From Pseudomonas sp. BSw22131 (GTDB lineage: Bacteria; Pseudomonadota; Gammaproteobacteria; Pseudomonadales; Pseudomonadaceae), in NCBI RefSeq assembly GCF_026810445.1, contig NZ_CP113949.1:3038001-3102000 (forward strand): 64,000 bases of DNA, written 5' to 3'. A program made the position numbers and the translations under genes. This document shows positions 28,426 through 37,162 of this stretch, in pieces (the first letter of the stretch is position 1; each line of letters begins with the position of its first letter). The notes beneath the pieces were generated by a model that saw only the letters and a program-made list of their open reading frames with translations, had not been told where the DNA came from and did not search any database.

Positions 28426-29039
28426 TCTCGGCGCACCAGGCCGCAGAACACGCCTTCGATGGCGAAGTCCTGATCGGGATGCACAATGATCGGCTGATAA
28501 GCAGGGTTGCGCGGCAGCAGCCGGAATTCGTTGTCGCCGGTTTGCAGGCGCTTGATCGTCACTTCGCCGTCCAGACGTGCCACCACGATCTGCCCGTCAT
28601 GGGCCTCCAGACTTTGCTGCACGCCCACCAGATCGCCGTCGAGAATGCCGTCTTCGATCATCGAGTCGCCTTTGACCCGCAGCAAATAGTCCGGCACCCG
28701 GGAGAAGGTCGCGCGATCAAGCAACAACGTGTCGTGGGTGTCGATATCAGGACCGATGGGCAACCCCGCCGCCACTCGCCCCAGCACCGGTAGCTCAAGC
28801 AGTTCAGGCCTGGGGCTGCTGTCGACCAGTCGAATCCCTCGGGCCTGATTGGCCGTGACCTCAATCAAACCGGCTTCGGTCAGGGCCACGATGTGTTTGC
28901 GCGCCACGCTGCGAGAGGCAAAACCGAACGCTTCAGAAATTTCGGCAAGGCTCGGCGGCTGCCCGTTCTGCGCGATGCGCTCACGGATAAACGCGAGGAT
29001 TTGGGTACGGCGGGGAGATAAGGTCGTCATGGAGTACAT
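28422..29039 (-). CDS. lexA2: LexA2-type SOS repressor
   Basis: Repressor of the mutasome operon, self-cleaved when stimulated by RecA. The 205-residue protein has a winged helix-turn-helix ('PSLAEISEAFGFASRSVARKHIVAL'), the cleavage site Ala91-Gly92 ('GRVAAGLPIG'), the nucleophile Ser126 ('VKGDSMIEDG') and Lys163 ('EVTIKRL'). The ATG at 29039 has a GAGAGGAG site five bases away; the ATG at 29030 would have none at normal spacing. The operator palindrome covers the 29039 start region. A second LexA (lexA1) is expected elsewhere in Pseudomonas genomes. Confidence 0.93.
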   Translation of the reverse strand: MYSMTTLSPRRTQILAFIRERIAQNGQPPSLAEISEAFGFASRSVARKHIVALTEAGLIEVTANQARGIRLVDSSPRPELLELPVLGRVAAGLPIGPDIDTHDTLLLDRATFSRVPDYLLRVKGDSMIEDGILDGDLVGVQQSLEAHDGQIVVARLDGEVTIKRLQTGDNEFRLLPRNPAYQPIIVHPDQDFAIEGVFCGLVRRE

Positions 29040-29048
29040 TTGTACTCC
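29031..29048. promoter_or_regulatory. LexA2 operator palindrome
   Basis: GGAGTACATTTGTACTCC has perfect 8-bp arms around TT. It contains AGTAC-N4-GTACT, close to the LexA2-type box described for pseudomonads (I recall AGTAC-N4-GTGCT in P. putida) and unlike the E. coli CTG-N10-CAG box. It overlaps the ribosome site and start codon of lexA2. Confidence 0.85.
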
Positions 29049-29097
29049 TCTCGGTCATTTCCGGCAACGACCTCCCGTCAGGACATCCGCGTCGCCC

Positions 29098-29637
29098 TTA
29101 AAACAACGAGGGCTGCATGGGTTGCCTGTTGTCCCCGCGCTGCTTTAATCGGCTCAGGTCACAGCCTTCCAGCCTCAACAACAGCGCTTTGGCCGCAAGC
29201 CCTCCGGCGAAGCCCGTCAGCTCACCCGACATGCCGATCACCCGGTGGCAAGGCGCAATGATGGACAAGGGATTTTTGCCATTGGCAGCGCCCACTGCTC
29301 TGACCGCAGCCGGGGTGCCAATCTGTTGGGCTATCTGGCTGTAGGTGCGGGTTTCGCCAAAAGGGATCGTCAACAACGCCTGCCAGACCGCTTTCTGAAA
29401 GTCAGTGCCGGTAAAATCGAGATCCAGCTGAAATTCGCGCCGCGTACCTACGAAATACTCGCCCAGTTGAAGCGCGGCCTGGCAGAGGATGTGGCTGTTG
29501 GGGTCTTCGTTCAGGGCACCGAGTCGAACACGGTTCGGCGAATCGTTTTCCCACAGCACCGCCGCGAGGCACGAGCCTCTGGCCACCAGTTTCAACTGGC
29601 CAACGGGCGAATCCATGAAGCGGTAGGTGCAAAGCAT
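29098..29637 (-). CDS. ogt: O6-alkylguanine-DNA methyltransferase
   Basis: Repairs O6-methylguanine by suicidal transfer of the alkyl group to its own cysteine. The 179-residue protein has the Ogt domain order: an N-terminal RNase H-like domain and a C-terminal winged helix with 'FQKAVWQALLTIPFGETRTYSQIAQQIG', 'RAVGAANGKNPLSIIAPCHRVIG' (active Cys in PCHRV) and 'LTGFAGGLAAKALLLRLEG'. It lies 58 bases upstream of the lexA2 operator on the same strand, so damage-repair functions cluster here; whether it shares the SOS regulon is unknown. Confidence 0.95.
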   Translation of the reverse strand: MLCTYRFMDSPVGQLKLVARGSCLAAVLWENDSPNRVRLGALNEDPNSHILCQAALQLGEYFVGTRREFQLDLDFTGTDFQKAVWQALLTIPFGETRTYSQIAQQIGTPAAVRAVGAANGKNPLSIIAPCHRVIGMSGELTGFAGGLAAKALLLRLEGCDLSRLKQRGDNRQPMQPSLF

Positions 29638-29691
29638 GTGGCGATCCTGAGCAATGAGCCGAGCTGGGCAGATTGGCTCGGGGCTATTTGA

Positions 29692-30372
29692 TCAGGTCGG
29701 GCAAGCCACCGCGCCGTCATTCAGGTTCTGCTTGTAGTTCTCGTATTGCAATGACGCTTTGCCGTTGACCCATTTGAGGGTCAGCACCAGCACCGAGTCA
29801 AAGTCATCACCGACCCAGTCGTCGAGCAATTTGAGCTTTTGACCGGAGGCCTCCTCGGCAACCTTGTTGATCAGCTCAGGCAAATAACCGTGGGACCAGG
29901 CCGTGTAAATCGTGGCGTCGTGGTACTTGTCACGCATGAACTCATCCGCCAGATCGCTGGTGTCGTTGGCAGCGAAGTCGATGTTCACCGGCAGACCAAG
30001 CTTGATGGCGCTGGGGCCCACGGTCATCAACGGGCGCAGGTAGCTGTAGGAATGGTCGCCCTCGCCTTCTTCTACATGACGGCTCGGATTGGCCGCGAAG
30101 ATGAAATTGGCGTTGCCGAATTCTTTGGGCAACAGGGTCGAGAGATCAATGGCGCGGTTCAGACCCTGGCAATTCAATTGACCAAGGCCCATTTCAGGTT
30201 TTTCCGCGTGGCGCAGGAACACCAGGGTTTGCGTGCCGTTTTTAGCCTCTGCATGGACGCCTCGGCCAACCGAGAAGAACACCACTGCCGAACACAGCAA
30301 CAGCACCGGCAGCAGGAAATAGGCGATACGCCGAGACGGGGGCGATGAGAATAAGGACTTGAAGAAGGTCAT
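29692..30372 (-). CDS. Membrane-anchored histidine phosphatase family protein
   Basis: A 226-residue protein with an N-terminal membrane or signal segment ('IAYFLLPVLLLCSAVVFFSVGRG') and a histidine-phosphatase motif 'LVFLRHAEKPEMGLGQLN' (R-H-A instead of the common R-H-G, with the catalytic His retained). 'AWSHGYLPELI' later in the protein probably supplies the second catalytic His. The rest is less conserved and the substrate is unknown. It is likely periplasmic, facing outward from the inner membrane. It stands alone between ogt and a 570-base gap. Confidence 0.8.
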   Translation of the reverse strand: MTFFKSLFSSPPSRRIAYFLLPVLLLCSAVVFFSVGRGVHAEAKNGTQTLVFLRHAEKPEMGLGQLNCQGLNRAIDLSTLLPKEFGNANFIFAANPSRHVEEGEGDHSYSYLRPLMTVGPSAIKLGLPVNIDFAANDTSDLADEFMRDKYHDATIYTAWSHGYLPELINKVAEEASGQKLKLLDDWVGDDFDSVLVLTLKWVNGKASLQYENYKQNLNDGAVACPT

Positions 30373-30948
30373 GATGGCCTTGGTTCTATAGATACGTGAT
30401 GGGTTTTCACCCTGTGCGACGTCCTTGTTGGCTGCGTTTCGATCCCGGCTGAAGTTTGGCAGGGCTTTGTTGCTGAATTAAGAATGCAGTTATGAGACCA
30501 AAACCCATGAAAGGTTGCACGTAACCGTTTGATTGAACAACTTATTCGCCCAATGGTCACTCAAGTGCCCGTTTTTATGCCGCGGGATCATACCCCGGAT
30601 CACGTGCGCAGGCTGCACACAACCGCGCTGACCACCACCGCCAGGCCAGCGATGGAATACAGCCACGACGCCGAAGCCACCGGCAGCAGCACGCCACGCC
30701 TGCGAGCCATGACAAATGTGTTGCGGCATCACTGGCCGGTGTTTGTGCAGCAACAGCGCATCAACAGATTGTCGCTGGCGCCACTCTTTCAGCAGCTGCT
30801 TGCCCGCTAAGACGACCATAAGGCACGAGCAGCATGATGTGGCACAGAGCCTGCAATATTCCATTTAGATAGCGACTAGGTACCACGACTGAGTATTTCG
30901 AAATAAACAGCCCGTGCGCCTCTCTCGAACACTGAATGGAAAATAACC
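30373..30948. other. Intergenic, no well-supported gene
   Basis: Several overlapping frames are open here, but none has convincing features. One minus-strand frame (30600-30710, 36 codons, 'MARRRGVLLPVASASWLYS') would give a small hydrophobic peptide and may be a remnant membrane segment. The right end should hold the promoter of the binding-protein gene at 30949. Confidence 0.4.
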
Positions 30949-31950
30949 ATGACTCACCTTCCCGGCTTCAACCTGCTGCCCCTGCCTTTAACCTCACTGG
31001 TTGCGACGTTCGTGTTGGCGGTCGGCCTGCAGTCAGCGGTCAATGCCGCTGAAGCGCCGCCTGCTGAAGTCCATCTCGATTACGCCTACTACTCGCCCGT
31101 CAGCCTGGTGCTCAAGCACTTCGGCTGGCTCGAAAAAGCCTTGCCTGAGTCGAAAGTAACGTGGGTGTTCAGTCAGGGCAGCAACCGCTCGCTTGAATAC
31201 CTGAACAGCGGCGGCGTGGACTTCGCCTCCTCCGCCAGCCTGTCGGCCGTGCTGGCACGCGCCAATGGCAGCCCGATCAAATCGGTGTACGTCTACAGCC
31301 GCGCCGAATGGACTGCATTGGTGGTGCGCAAGGACTCCACGCTCAAGACCGTTGCCGACCTCAAAGGCAAGAAGATCGCAGCGACCAAGGGCACTGACCC
31401 GTACCTCTTCACCCTGCGCGCCTTGCAGCAGGCGCACTTGACCAAGGACGACGTCGAACTGCTGCACCTGCAACACCCGGACGGCCGCATTGCACTGGAA
31501 AACGGCGACGTCGATGCCTGGGCGGGCCTTGACCCGCAAATGGCCGCCAGCGAAATCCAGGCCGGTTCGCGCTTGCTGTATCGCAACAAGGATTTCAACA
31601 GCGACGGCGTGATCAGCGTGACCGAGTCCTATGCCAAAGAGCATCCAGACGCCGTTAAAACCGTATTGAGCGCGTACGAAAAAGCCCGTGAGTGGTCGCT
31701 GAAAAACCCTGAAGAACTGGCGAAACTGCTTGCCACTGAATCGGGCCTGCCGCTGGACGTCGCCAAACGGCAACTGACCCGCACCGACATCAGCAACCCG
31801 CAACTGACCGAAAAAGACGTGACCGCGTCCAAAGCCGCCGCGCCGATTCTGGTGTCTGAGGCGCTGGTCCGCAAAGGCGTCAACGTCGATCAGGTGATTG
31901 AACAACTGATTGATCCCAGCTTCTCGAAAGCGGTGATCGTCACGCCATGA
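30949..31950 (+). CDS. Sulfonate/nitrate-type ABC binding protein
   Basis: Periplasmic solute-binding protein of the SsuA/AtsR class, 333 residues. A signal peptide is evident ('LTSLVATFVLAVGLQSAVNA', likely cut after AEA). The mature part has 'LDYAYYSPVSLVLKHFGWLEKAL', 'LEYLNSGGVDFASSASLSAVLARANGSPIKSVYVY', 'LKGKKIAATKGTDPYLFTLRAL' and 'LENGDVDAWAGLDPQ', all typical of sulfonate-binding proteins. The exact ligand (alkanesulfonate, sulfate ester, taurine) is not readable. It overlaps the permease start by four bases. No ATP-binding subunit is adjacent. Confidence 0.88.
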   Translation: MTHLPGFNLLPLPLTSLVATFVLAVGLQSAVNAAEAPPAEVHLDYAYYSPVSLVLKHFGWLEKALPESKVTWVFSQGSNRSLEYLNSGGVDFASSASLSAVLARANGSPIKSVYVYSRAEWTALVVRKDSTLKTVADLKGKKIAATKGTDPYLFTLRALQQAHLTKDDVELLHLQHPDGRIALENGDVDAWAGLDPQMAASEIQAGSRLLYRNKDFNSDGVISVTESYAKEHPDAVKTVLSAYEKAREWSLKNPEELAKLLATESGLPLDVAKRQLTRTDISNPQLTEKDVTASKAAAPILVSEALVRKGVNVDQVIEQLIDPSFSKAVIVTP

Positions 31951-32786
31951 AAACGTCAAACACACACTGGCGCACGCGCCTCAAAGGGCTCGCTGTGCCG
32001 GTGGCGATCATCGTCCTGTTGGAAATCGTCGTACGCATCGGCTGGGTGCCGTCCTACCAGATGCCCGCGCCGAGCGAGATCGCCGTGACGCTGATCGACC
32101 TGGCCAACGGCGCACTGTGGAAACACATCGGCGCCAGCCTGGTGCGGGTGCTCAGCGGTTTCGCCATCGGCGCCAGCCTGGCCCTGCTGTTCGCGGCATG
32201 GGTGGGGCTGAGCCGTGAAGCCGAGGCCTATCTGGAGCCGACGTTCGCCGGACTACGCTCGATTCCGAGCCTGGCGTGGGTGCCGCTGTTGTTGCTGTGG
32301 CTGGGCATCGGCGAGACCTCCAAAGTGGTGTTGATCGCCATCGGCGCGTTTTCCCCGGTGTACCTGAACGGCGTCTCAGCCATTCGCGGGATTGATCGCA
32401 AGCTGGTGGAGGTGGGTCGGGTGTTTGGCTTCAGCCAGCGGCAAATGACGCTGCATGTCTTCCTGCCAGCCGCAATGCCGGGGTTGTTCACCGGGTTGCG
32501 CAGCGGGTTGAGTCTGTCGTGGATGTTTCTGGTGGCCGCCGAGTTGATCGCCGCCACCAAAGGGCTGGGTTATCTGCTCAGCGACGGGCGGGAGACGTCA
32601 CGCCCGGACATCGTACTGGCCGCGATCATTGTCCTGGCGGTGTTGGGCAAGTTGAGCGATGGCGTGCTGGCCGCACTGGAAAAACGCTTTCTTTCCTGGC
32701 GTGATGCCTTCAAGGGCAGCAGCAAAAGCCTTACGCGCCAAACGACCCACTCCAGCAAACTGCACGAAACTGAACGCCCTGCCTGA
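31947..32786 (+). CDS. ABC permease, SsuC/AtsB-like
   Basis: A 279-residue inner-membrane permease of the SsuC/TauC family with six hydrophobic segments. The cytoplasmic EAA loop 'GIDRKLVEVGRVFGFSQRQMTLHVFLPAAMPGLFTGLR' is where the ATPase would dock. 'PSYQMPAPSEIAVTLIDLANG' at the start is the family opening. It is coupled to the binding-protein gene by a four-base overlap. The operon ends here, directly followed by the ptxS regulatory region, so the cognate ATPase must be encoded elsewhere. Confidence 0.9.
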   Translation: MKTSNTHWRTRLKGLAVPVAIIVLLEIVVRIGWVPSYQMPAPSEIAVTLIDLANGALWKHIGASLVRVLSGFAIGASLALLFAAWVGLSREAEAYLEPTFAGLRSIPSLAWVPLLLLWLGIGETSKVVLIAIGAFSPVYLNGVSAIRGIDRKLVEVGRVFGFSQRQMTLHVFLPAAMPGLFTGLRSGLSLSWMFLVAAELIAATKGLGYLLSDGRETSRPDIVLAAIIVLAVLGKLSDGVLAALEKRFLSWRDAFKGSSKSLTRQTTHSSKLHETERPA

Positions 32787-32837
32787 CTCACCTTTCATCT
32801 GAAGCCGTGTTGACGAATACCTTTGCATGGTGTTTCC

Positions 32838-32851
32838 TGAAACCGGTTTCA
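32838..32851. promoter_or_regulatory. PtxS operator upstream of ptxS
   Basis: TGAAACCGGTTTCA, a perfect 14-bp palindrome identical to the known PtxS binding site, 67 bases before the ptxS start. It implies autoregulation and rules out a coding start upstream of it. Confidence 0.9.
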
Positions 32852-32917
32852 GAGCTGCCTGTTCCGCAGCGGTTTCTGAAAAAATTGCCTGCTGATAAAT
32901 CCAATAAGGGTCAGGCC

Positions 32918-33940
32918 GTGAACGGTATTCCTGTTACGACGCGTACGCGCGTCACCATGAACGATGTGGCCGAACTGGCGGGCGTGTCCAAAGCCAGCGT
33001 CTCGCGTTTCATCGGCGAAGACCGGCAATTGCTGTCGGAAGCTATAGCCCGGCGCATCGAAACAGCCATTCAGACCCTCGGTTACCGCCCCAATCAAATG
33101 GCCCGCGGTCTCAAGCGCGGCCGTACCCGTCTGATCGGCATGCTGGTTGCCGACATCCGCAACCCCTACTCCGTCGCCGTGATGCATGGCGTCGAAACCG
33201 CCTGCCGCCGGCACGGTTACAGCCTCGTGGTGTGCAATACCGATCGCGATGACGAGCAGGAACGCATGCATCTGGCGGCGCTTCGGTCCTACAACATCGA
33301 AGGCCTGATCGTGAACACCCTCGGCCACCACCTCGACGAACTGCGCGAATTGCATACCGAGCTGCCGATGGTGCTCGTGGACCGCAAGGTCGATGCGCTG
33401 AGTAGCGATCTGGTCGGGCTGGACAACCTGGCCGCCGTGCGCCTGGCTCTGGATCACCTGGAAGACTGCGGCTACCGCGACATCCTGATGGTCACCGAAC
33501 CTCAGGATGGCACCAGCTCACGCATTGAGCGCGTGGAAGCCTTCAACACACTCACCCGACAACGTCCGGCGTTACGCGGCCAGGTGTTGGAAACCACAGT
33601 GGCGTTCGGCACCCACCTGCAACATTTCATGAGCGCACCCGGCCCGGGCCCCAAGGCGTTGTTTACCGCCAACGGCATCGCCACGCTGACCTGCACCCGC
33701 CAGTTGCACGCGCTTGGCTGCCACTTGTTCGACGACATCGGCCTGATCGCGCTGGACGAACTGGAGTGGTACCCCTTGGTGGGCAGCGGCATCACCTCAC
33801 TCGCGCAACCCACTCACGACATCGGCGTGACCGCGTTCGAGTGCCTGCTCGCGCGCCTGCGTGGTGACCAGGATGCGGCGCGGTCCTACGACTTTCCGGC
33901 GCAGTTGATCGTCCGTGGCTCTACGCGACGACGAGCCTGA
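32918..33940 (+). CDS. ptxS: LacI-family repressor PtxS
   Basis: Repressor of 2-ketogluconate catabolism, released by 2-ketogluconate. The 340-residue form from GTG 32918 (AAGGG site eight bases upstream) has a LacI helix-turn-helix ('VTMNDVAELAGVSKASVSRFIG'), the hinge ('YRPNQMARGLKRGRTRLIGMLVADIRNPY') and a periplasmic-binding-protein-like effector domain ('MVLVDRKVD', 'DHLEDCGYRDILMVTEP', 'IGLIALDELEWYPLVGSGITSLAQP'). The first ATG (32957) would cut into the DNA-binding domain. PtxS palindromes lie before this gene and before kguE, so the product controls both its own gene and the kgu operon. Confidence 0.92.
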   Translation: MNGIPVTTRTRVTMNDVAELAGVSKASVSRFIGEDRQLLSEAIARRIETAIQTLGYRPNQMARGLKRGRTRLIGMLVADIRNPYSVAVMHGVETACRRHGYSLVVCNTDRDDEQERMHLAALRSYNIEGLIVNTLGHHLDELRELHTELPMVLVDRKVDALSSDLVGLDNLAAVRLALDHLEDCGYRDILMVTEPQDGTSSRIERVEAFNTLTRQRPALRGQVLETTVAFGTHLQHFMSAPGPGPKALFTANGIATLTCTRQLHALGCHLFDDIGLIALDELEWYPLVGSGITSLAQPTHDIGVTAFECLLARLRGDQDAARSYDFPAQLIVRGSTRRRA

Positions 33941-33973
33941 TCACTGCATTCAAGCTGCTTTACCGCTCAAAAA

Positions 33974-33987
33974 TGAAACCGGTTTCA
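33974..33987. promoter_or_regulatory. PtxS operator upstream of kguE
   Basis: A second perfect TGAAACCGGTTTCA, 13 bases before the kguE ATG. Binding here would block the promoter or initiation of the kguEKTD operon. Confidence 0.9.
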
Positions 33988-34000
33988 GAGGACAACAAAA

Positions 34001-34795
34001 ATGCACAAATACCCCGTTTCCATCAGCCTTTCCAGCTTCGGCGCTGACCTTGTGCGCCAGCGTGGTCAGGCCAGCTTCATCCCGCTGCTGGTCGAGGCTG
34101 GCGTCAAGCGCATCGAGTTGCGAGAGGAGCTGTTCACCCACGAAGACTTCCCGGCGCTGGCCGTCGCGATCAAGACCCAGGGTCTTGAATGCCTGTACTC
34201 GGCGCCGCTGGAGCTTTGGCTGGAGGGCCAGGCGCAGCCCAATCCCGCGCTGGAGCCTACGCTGCAACGCGCCGAGCAATGCGGCGCTGGCTGGCTGAAG
34301 GTGTCGCTGGGGCATTTTTCTGAAATCAGTGAAGTCGCGGCGCTGGCTGAGCGGCTGGCGCCTTACGCCATTCAGTTGCTGGTCGAGAACGACCAGACGG
34401 AACACGGCGGTTGCATTGCGCCCTTCAGCCAGTTTTTTGCCCGGGTCCAAGCGCTGCAAATGCCCATTGGGATGACCTTCGACATCGGCAACTGGCAGTG
34501 GCAAGCGCAATCGGCCGACGATGCAGCCCGCGCGTTGGGGCGCTATGTCGAGTATCTGCATTGCAAGGCAATCACGCGCAACGCCAGCGGCAAATTGATC
34601 GCCATCCCGCCCTCACCGGCCGATGTGCAGCACTGGAATGAACTGATCAAACACATGCCGACCGGCCTGCCGCGTGCAGTCGAATACCCGTTGCAGGGCG
34701 AAGACCTGTCCCAGGTCACCCGCGATCAAGTGAATATTCTCGCCACCCTTGGCCAGCCTCAACCGGCACCGCAGGAGGCGTTGAGCCATGTCTGA
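34001..34795 (+). CDS. kguE: 2-ketogluconate pathway epimerase-like protein
   Basis: A 264-residue TIM-barrel protein of the xylose isomerase-like family ('[40 protein letters not shown]', '[14 protein letters not shown]', '[11 protein letters not shown]'), the metal-binding pattern of sugar isomerases and epimerases. In pseudomonads it is the first gene of the kgu operon; its exact reaction is less well established than those of kguK and kguD. It starts just after the PtxS operator and its end overlaps kguK by eight bases. Confidence 0.9.
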   Translation: MHKYPVSISLSSFGADLVRQRGQASFIPLLVEAGVKRIELREELFTHEDFPALAVAIKTQGLECLYSAPLELWLEGQAQPNPALEPTLQRAEQCGAGWLKVSLGHFSEISEVAALAERLAPYAIQLLVENDQTEHGGCIAPFSQFFARVQALQMPIGMTFDIGNWQWQAQSADDAARALGRYVEYLHCKAITRNASGKLIAIPPSPADVQHWNELIKHMPTGLPRAVEYPLQGEDLSQVTRDQVNILATLGQPQPAPQEALSHV

Positions 34796-35753
34796 TCTGG
34801 ATATCCTTTCGTTCGGCGAAACCATGACCATGCTGGTGGCCGAGCAAACCGGCGACCTGGCGCAAGTGCGGCATTTTGAAAAACGCATCGCCGGCGCGGA
34901 CAGCAATGTCGCCATTGGCCTGTCACGGCTGGGTTTCAACGTGGGGTGGCTGAGCCGGGTCGGTAACGATTCCATGGGCCGCTTCGTGATCGACAGCTTG
35001 CAGGCCGAAGGCGTCGATTGCCGACACGTCAGCGTCGATGCAGGTCATCCGACCGGCTTTCAGTTCAAGTCGCTGGAACTGCAAGGTGCCGACCCCACCG
35101 TCGAGTACTTTCGTCGCGGCTCGGCAGCCAGCCATTTGTCCCTGACCGACCTCAAACCCGACCTGCTCAAGGCCCGGCATCTGCACGCCACCGGCATTCC
35201 CGCCGCGCTGTCCGACAGTTGCCGCGAGCTGTCGCGTGGGCTGATGACGCAAATGCGTGAAGCCGGGCGCAGCGTGTCGTTCGACCCCAACCTTCGCCCT
35301 TCGCTGTGGCCGAATCAGGCCACCATGATTCGCGAAATCAACCATCTGGCCAGCCTGGCGGACTGGGTCATGCCTGGCCTGGCGGAAGGCGAGCTGCTGA
35401 CCGGTTTCGATACTCCTGCCGACATCGCCGCGTTCTACCTGGATCAAGGCGCCGAAGCGGTGGTCATCAAGCTGGGCGCCAAGGGCGCTTATTACCGCAC
35501 CCAACTCAACCAGGCCTTTGTGCCCGGTGTAGTGGTGCCCAGCGTGATCGATACCGTCGGAGCGGGCGATGGCTTCGCCGTCGGCGTGATCAGTGCGCTG
35601 CTGGAAAACCTGGGGTTCGATCAAGCCACCGCACGCGGCAACTGGATCGGCAGCCAGGCCGTACAAAGCCGTGGCGACATGGAGGGCTTGCCCACCCGTG
35701 CGCAGCTGCAAGCCGCGCAGCCGATTGATTCGTCGCACAACGCAACTGCCTGA
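34788..35753 (+). CDS. kguK: 2-ketogluconate kinase
   Basis: Phosphorylates 2-ketogluconate to 2-keto-6-phosphogluconate in the cytoplasm. The 321-residue PfkB-family sugar kinase has '[13 protein letters not shown]' at the start, '[18 protein letters not shown]' (substrate-binding GADSN), and the C-terminal PfkB signature '[20 protein letters not shown]' with the catalytic Asp of GAGD. It overlaps kguE by eight bases and is followed by a 68-base gap before the transporter gene. Confidence 0.94.
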   Translation: MSDLDILSFGETMTMLVAEQTGDLAQVRHFEKRIAGADSNVAIGLSRLGFNVGWLSRVGNDSMGRFVIDSLQAEGVDCRHVSVDAGHPTGFQFKSLELQGADPTVEYFRRGSAASHLSLTDLKPDLLKARHLHATGIPAALSDSCRELSRGLMTQMREAGRSVSFDPNLRPSLWPNQATMIREINHLASLADWVMPGLAEGELLTGFDTPADIAAFYLDQGAEAVVIKLGAKGAYYRTQLNQAFVPGVVVPSVIDTVGAGDGFAVGVISALLENLGFDQATARGNWIGSQAVQSRGDMEGLPTRAQLQAAQPIDSSHNATA

Positions 35754-35821
35754 CCCTCAAACCGTGAACCGATAACCCAATCACCTGCTGCGAAAAAAAC
35801 AACAAGCTCAGGGAGCTCGAT

Positions 35822-37138
35822 ATGGAAAAGCTACTCAACACCATGAAAACCGGAGGCCTGAAACGCCGCTGGCTGCTGATCATGCCGATTGTGTTCATCA
35901 CCTACAGCCTGGCGTATCTGGACCGTGCCAACTATGGCTTTGCTGCGGCATCGGGCATGGCCGAAGACCTCAACATCACCCCTGGCATGTCGTCGCTGCT
36001 GGGCGCGCTGTTCTTCCTCGGTTACTTCTTTTTCCAGGTGCCGGGCGCGATCTACGCGCAGAAAAAGAGCGTTAAGAAGCTGATCTTCGTCAGCCTGATT
36101 CTGTGGGGCGGCCTGGCAACCCTGACCGGCATCGTCTCCAACGCCTACATGCTGATCGGCATCCGGTTCATGCTGGGCGTGGTCGAAGCGGCGGTGATGC
36201 CCGCCATGCTGGTGTACCTCTGCTACTGGTTCACCAAAGCCGAACGCTCACGCGCCAACACCGTGCTGATCCTCGGCAATCCGGTCACGATGCTCTGGAT
36301 GTCAGTGGTGTCGGGCTATCTGGTGGCGCATTTCAGCTGGCGCTGGATGTTCATCGTCGAAGGCTTGCCGGCGGTGATCTGGGCCTTTATCTGGTGGCGT
36401 CTGGTGGACGAACGTCCGGCCCAGGCCAAGTGGTTGAGCGACGCTGAAAAGGCAGAACTGCAACGCCGTCTCGACGCCGAGCAAGTCGGCATCAAGCCAG
36501 TGAAGAACTACGCCGAAGCCTTCCGCTCGCCCAAAGTGCTGTTGCTGGCCGCGCAGTATTTTTGCTGGAGCATCGGCGTGTACGGCTTTGTGCTGTGGCT
36601 GCCGACGATTCTGAAAAAAGGCATGCAGATGAACATGGTCGAGGCCGGCTGGCTCTCCGCGCTGCCGTATCTGGCAGCGGTGATCGGCATGGTTATCGTG
36701 TCCTGGGCTTCGGACAAACTGCAAAAGCGCAAATTGTTCGTCTGGCCGCCGTTGCTGCTGGCGGCCGTTGCGTTCTACGGCTCCTACGCGCTGGGCACTG
36801 AACACTTCTGGTGGTCGTACTCGTTGCTGGTCCTGGCGGGCGCCTGCATGTATGCGCCCTATGGACCGTTCTTCGCCATCGTCCCGGAAATTCTGCCGTC
36901 AAACGTCGCGGGCGGCGCCATGGCGCTGATCAACAGCCTGGGCGCGCTGGGCTCGTTTGCCGGTTCGTATCTGGTGGGCTACCTGAACGGCGTCACCGGG
37001 ACATTGAGCGCCTCGTATCTGTTCATGAGCGGCGCGTTGCTGGTGTCGGTGGTACTGACCCTGATGCTCAAGCCCGATCCAAAGGCCGGCGCGGCGCAGG
37101 ACGAATCCACTGCCCCGCGCACGCCTGCGCATTCCTGA
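35822..37138 (+). CDS. kguT: 2-ketogluconate MFS transporter
   Basis: Imports 2-ketogluconate across the inner membrane with protons. A 438-residue major facilitator of the ACS/phthalate permease group with 12 hydrophobic segments, starting 'WLLIMPIVFITYSLAYLDRANYGFAAASGMAEDLNIT', which is characteristic of this subfamily (D-R-x-N-Y/I). A large central cytoplasmic loop lies near residue 200. The start at 35822 follows a GGGAGCT site. It is third in the kgu operon, 24 bases before kguD. Confidence 0.94.
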   Translation: MEKLLNTMKTGGLKRRWLLIMPIVFITYSLAYLDRANYGFAAASGMAEDLNITPGMSSLLGALFFLGYFFFQVPGAIYAQKKSVKKLIFVSLILWGGLATLTGIVSNAYMLIGIRFMLGVVEAAVMPAMLVYLCYWFTKAERSRANTVLILGNPVTMLWMSVVSGYLVAHFSWRWMFIVEGLPAVIWAFIWWRLVDERPAQAKWLSDAEKAELQRRLDAEQVGIKPVKNYAEAFRSPKVLLLAAQYFCWSIGVYGFVLWLPTILKKGMQMNMVEAGWLSALPYLAAVIGMVIVSWASDKLQKRKLFVWPPLLLAAVAFYGSYALGTEHFWWSYSLLVLAGACMYAPYGPFFAIVPEILPSNVAGGAMALINSLGALGSFAGSYLVGYLNGVTGTLSASYLFMSGALLVSVVLTLMLKPDPKAGAAQDESTAPRTPAHS

Positions 37139-37162
37139 TCGTTGAAGCGGAAACCCGACACC

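Noticed and set aside
30490..30864. Overlapping frames on both strands in the gap before the binding-protein gene
   Set aside because: No ribosome site, domain or consistent composition supports a protein; left as intergenic.
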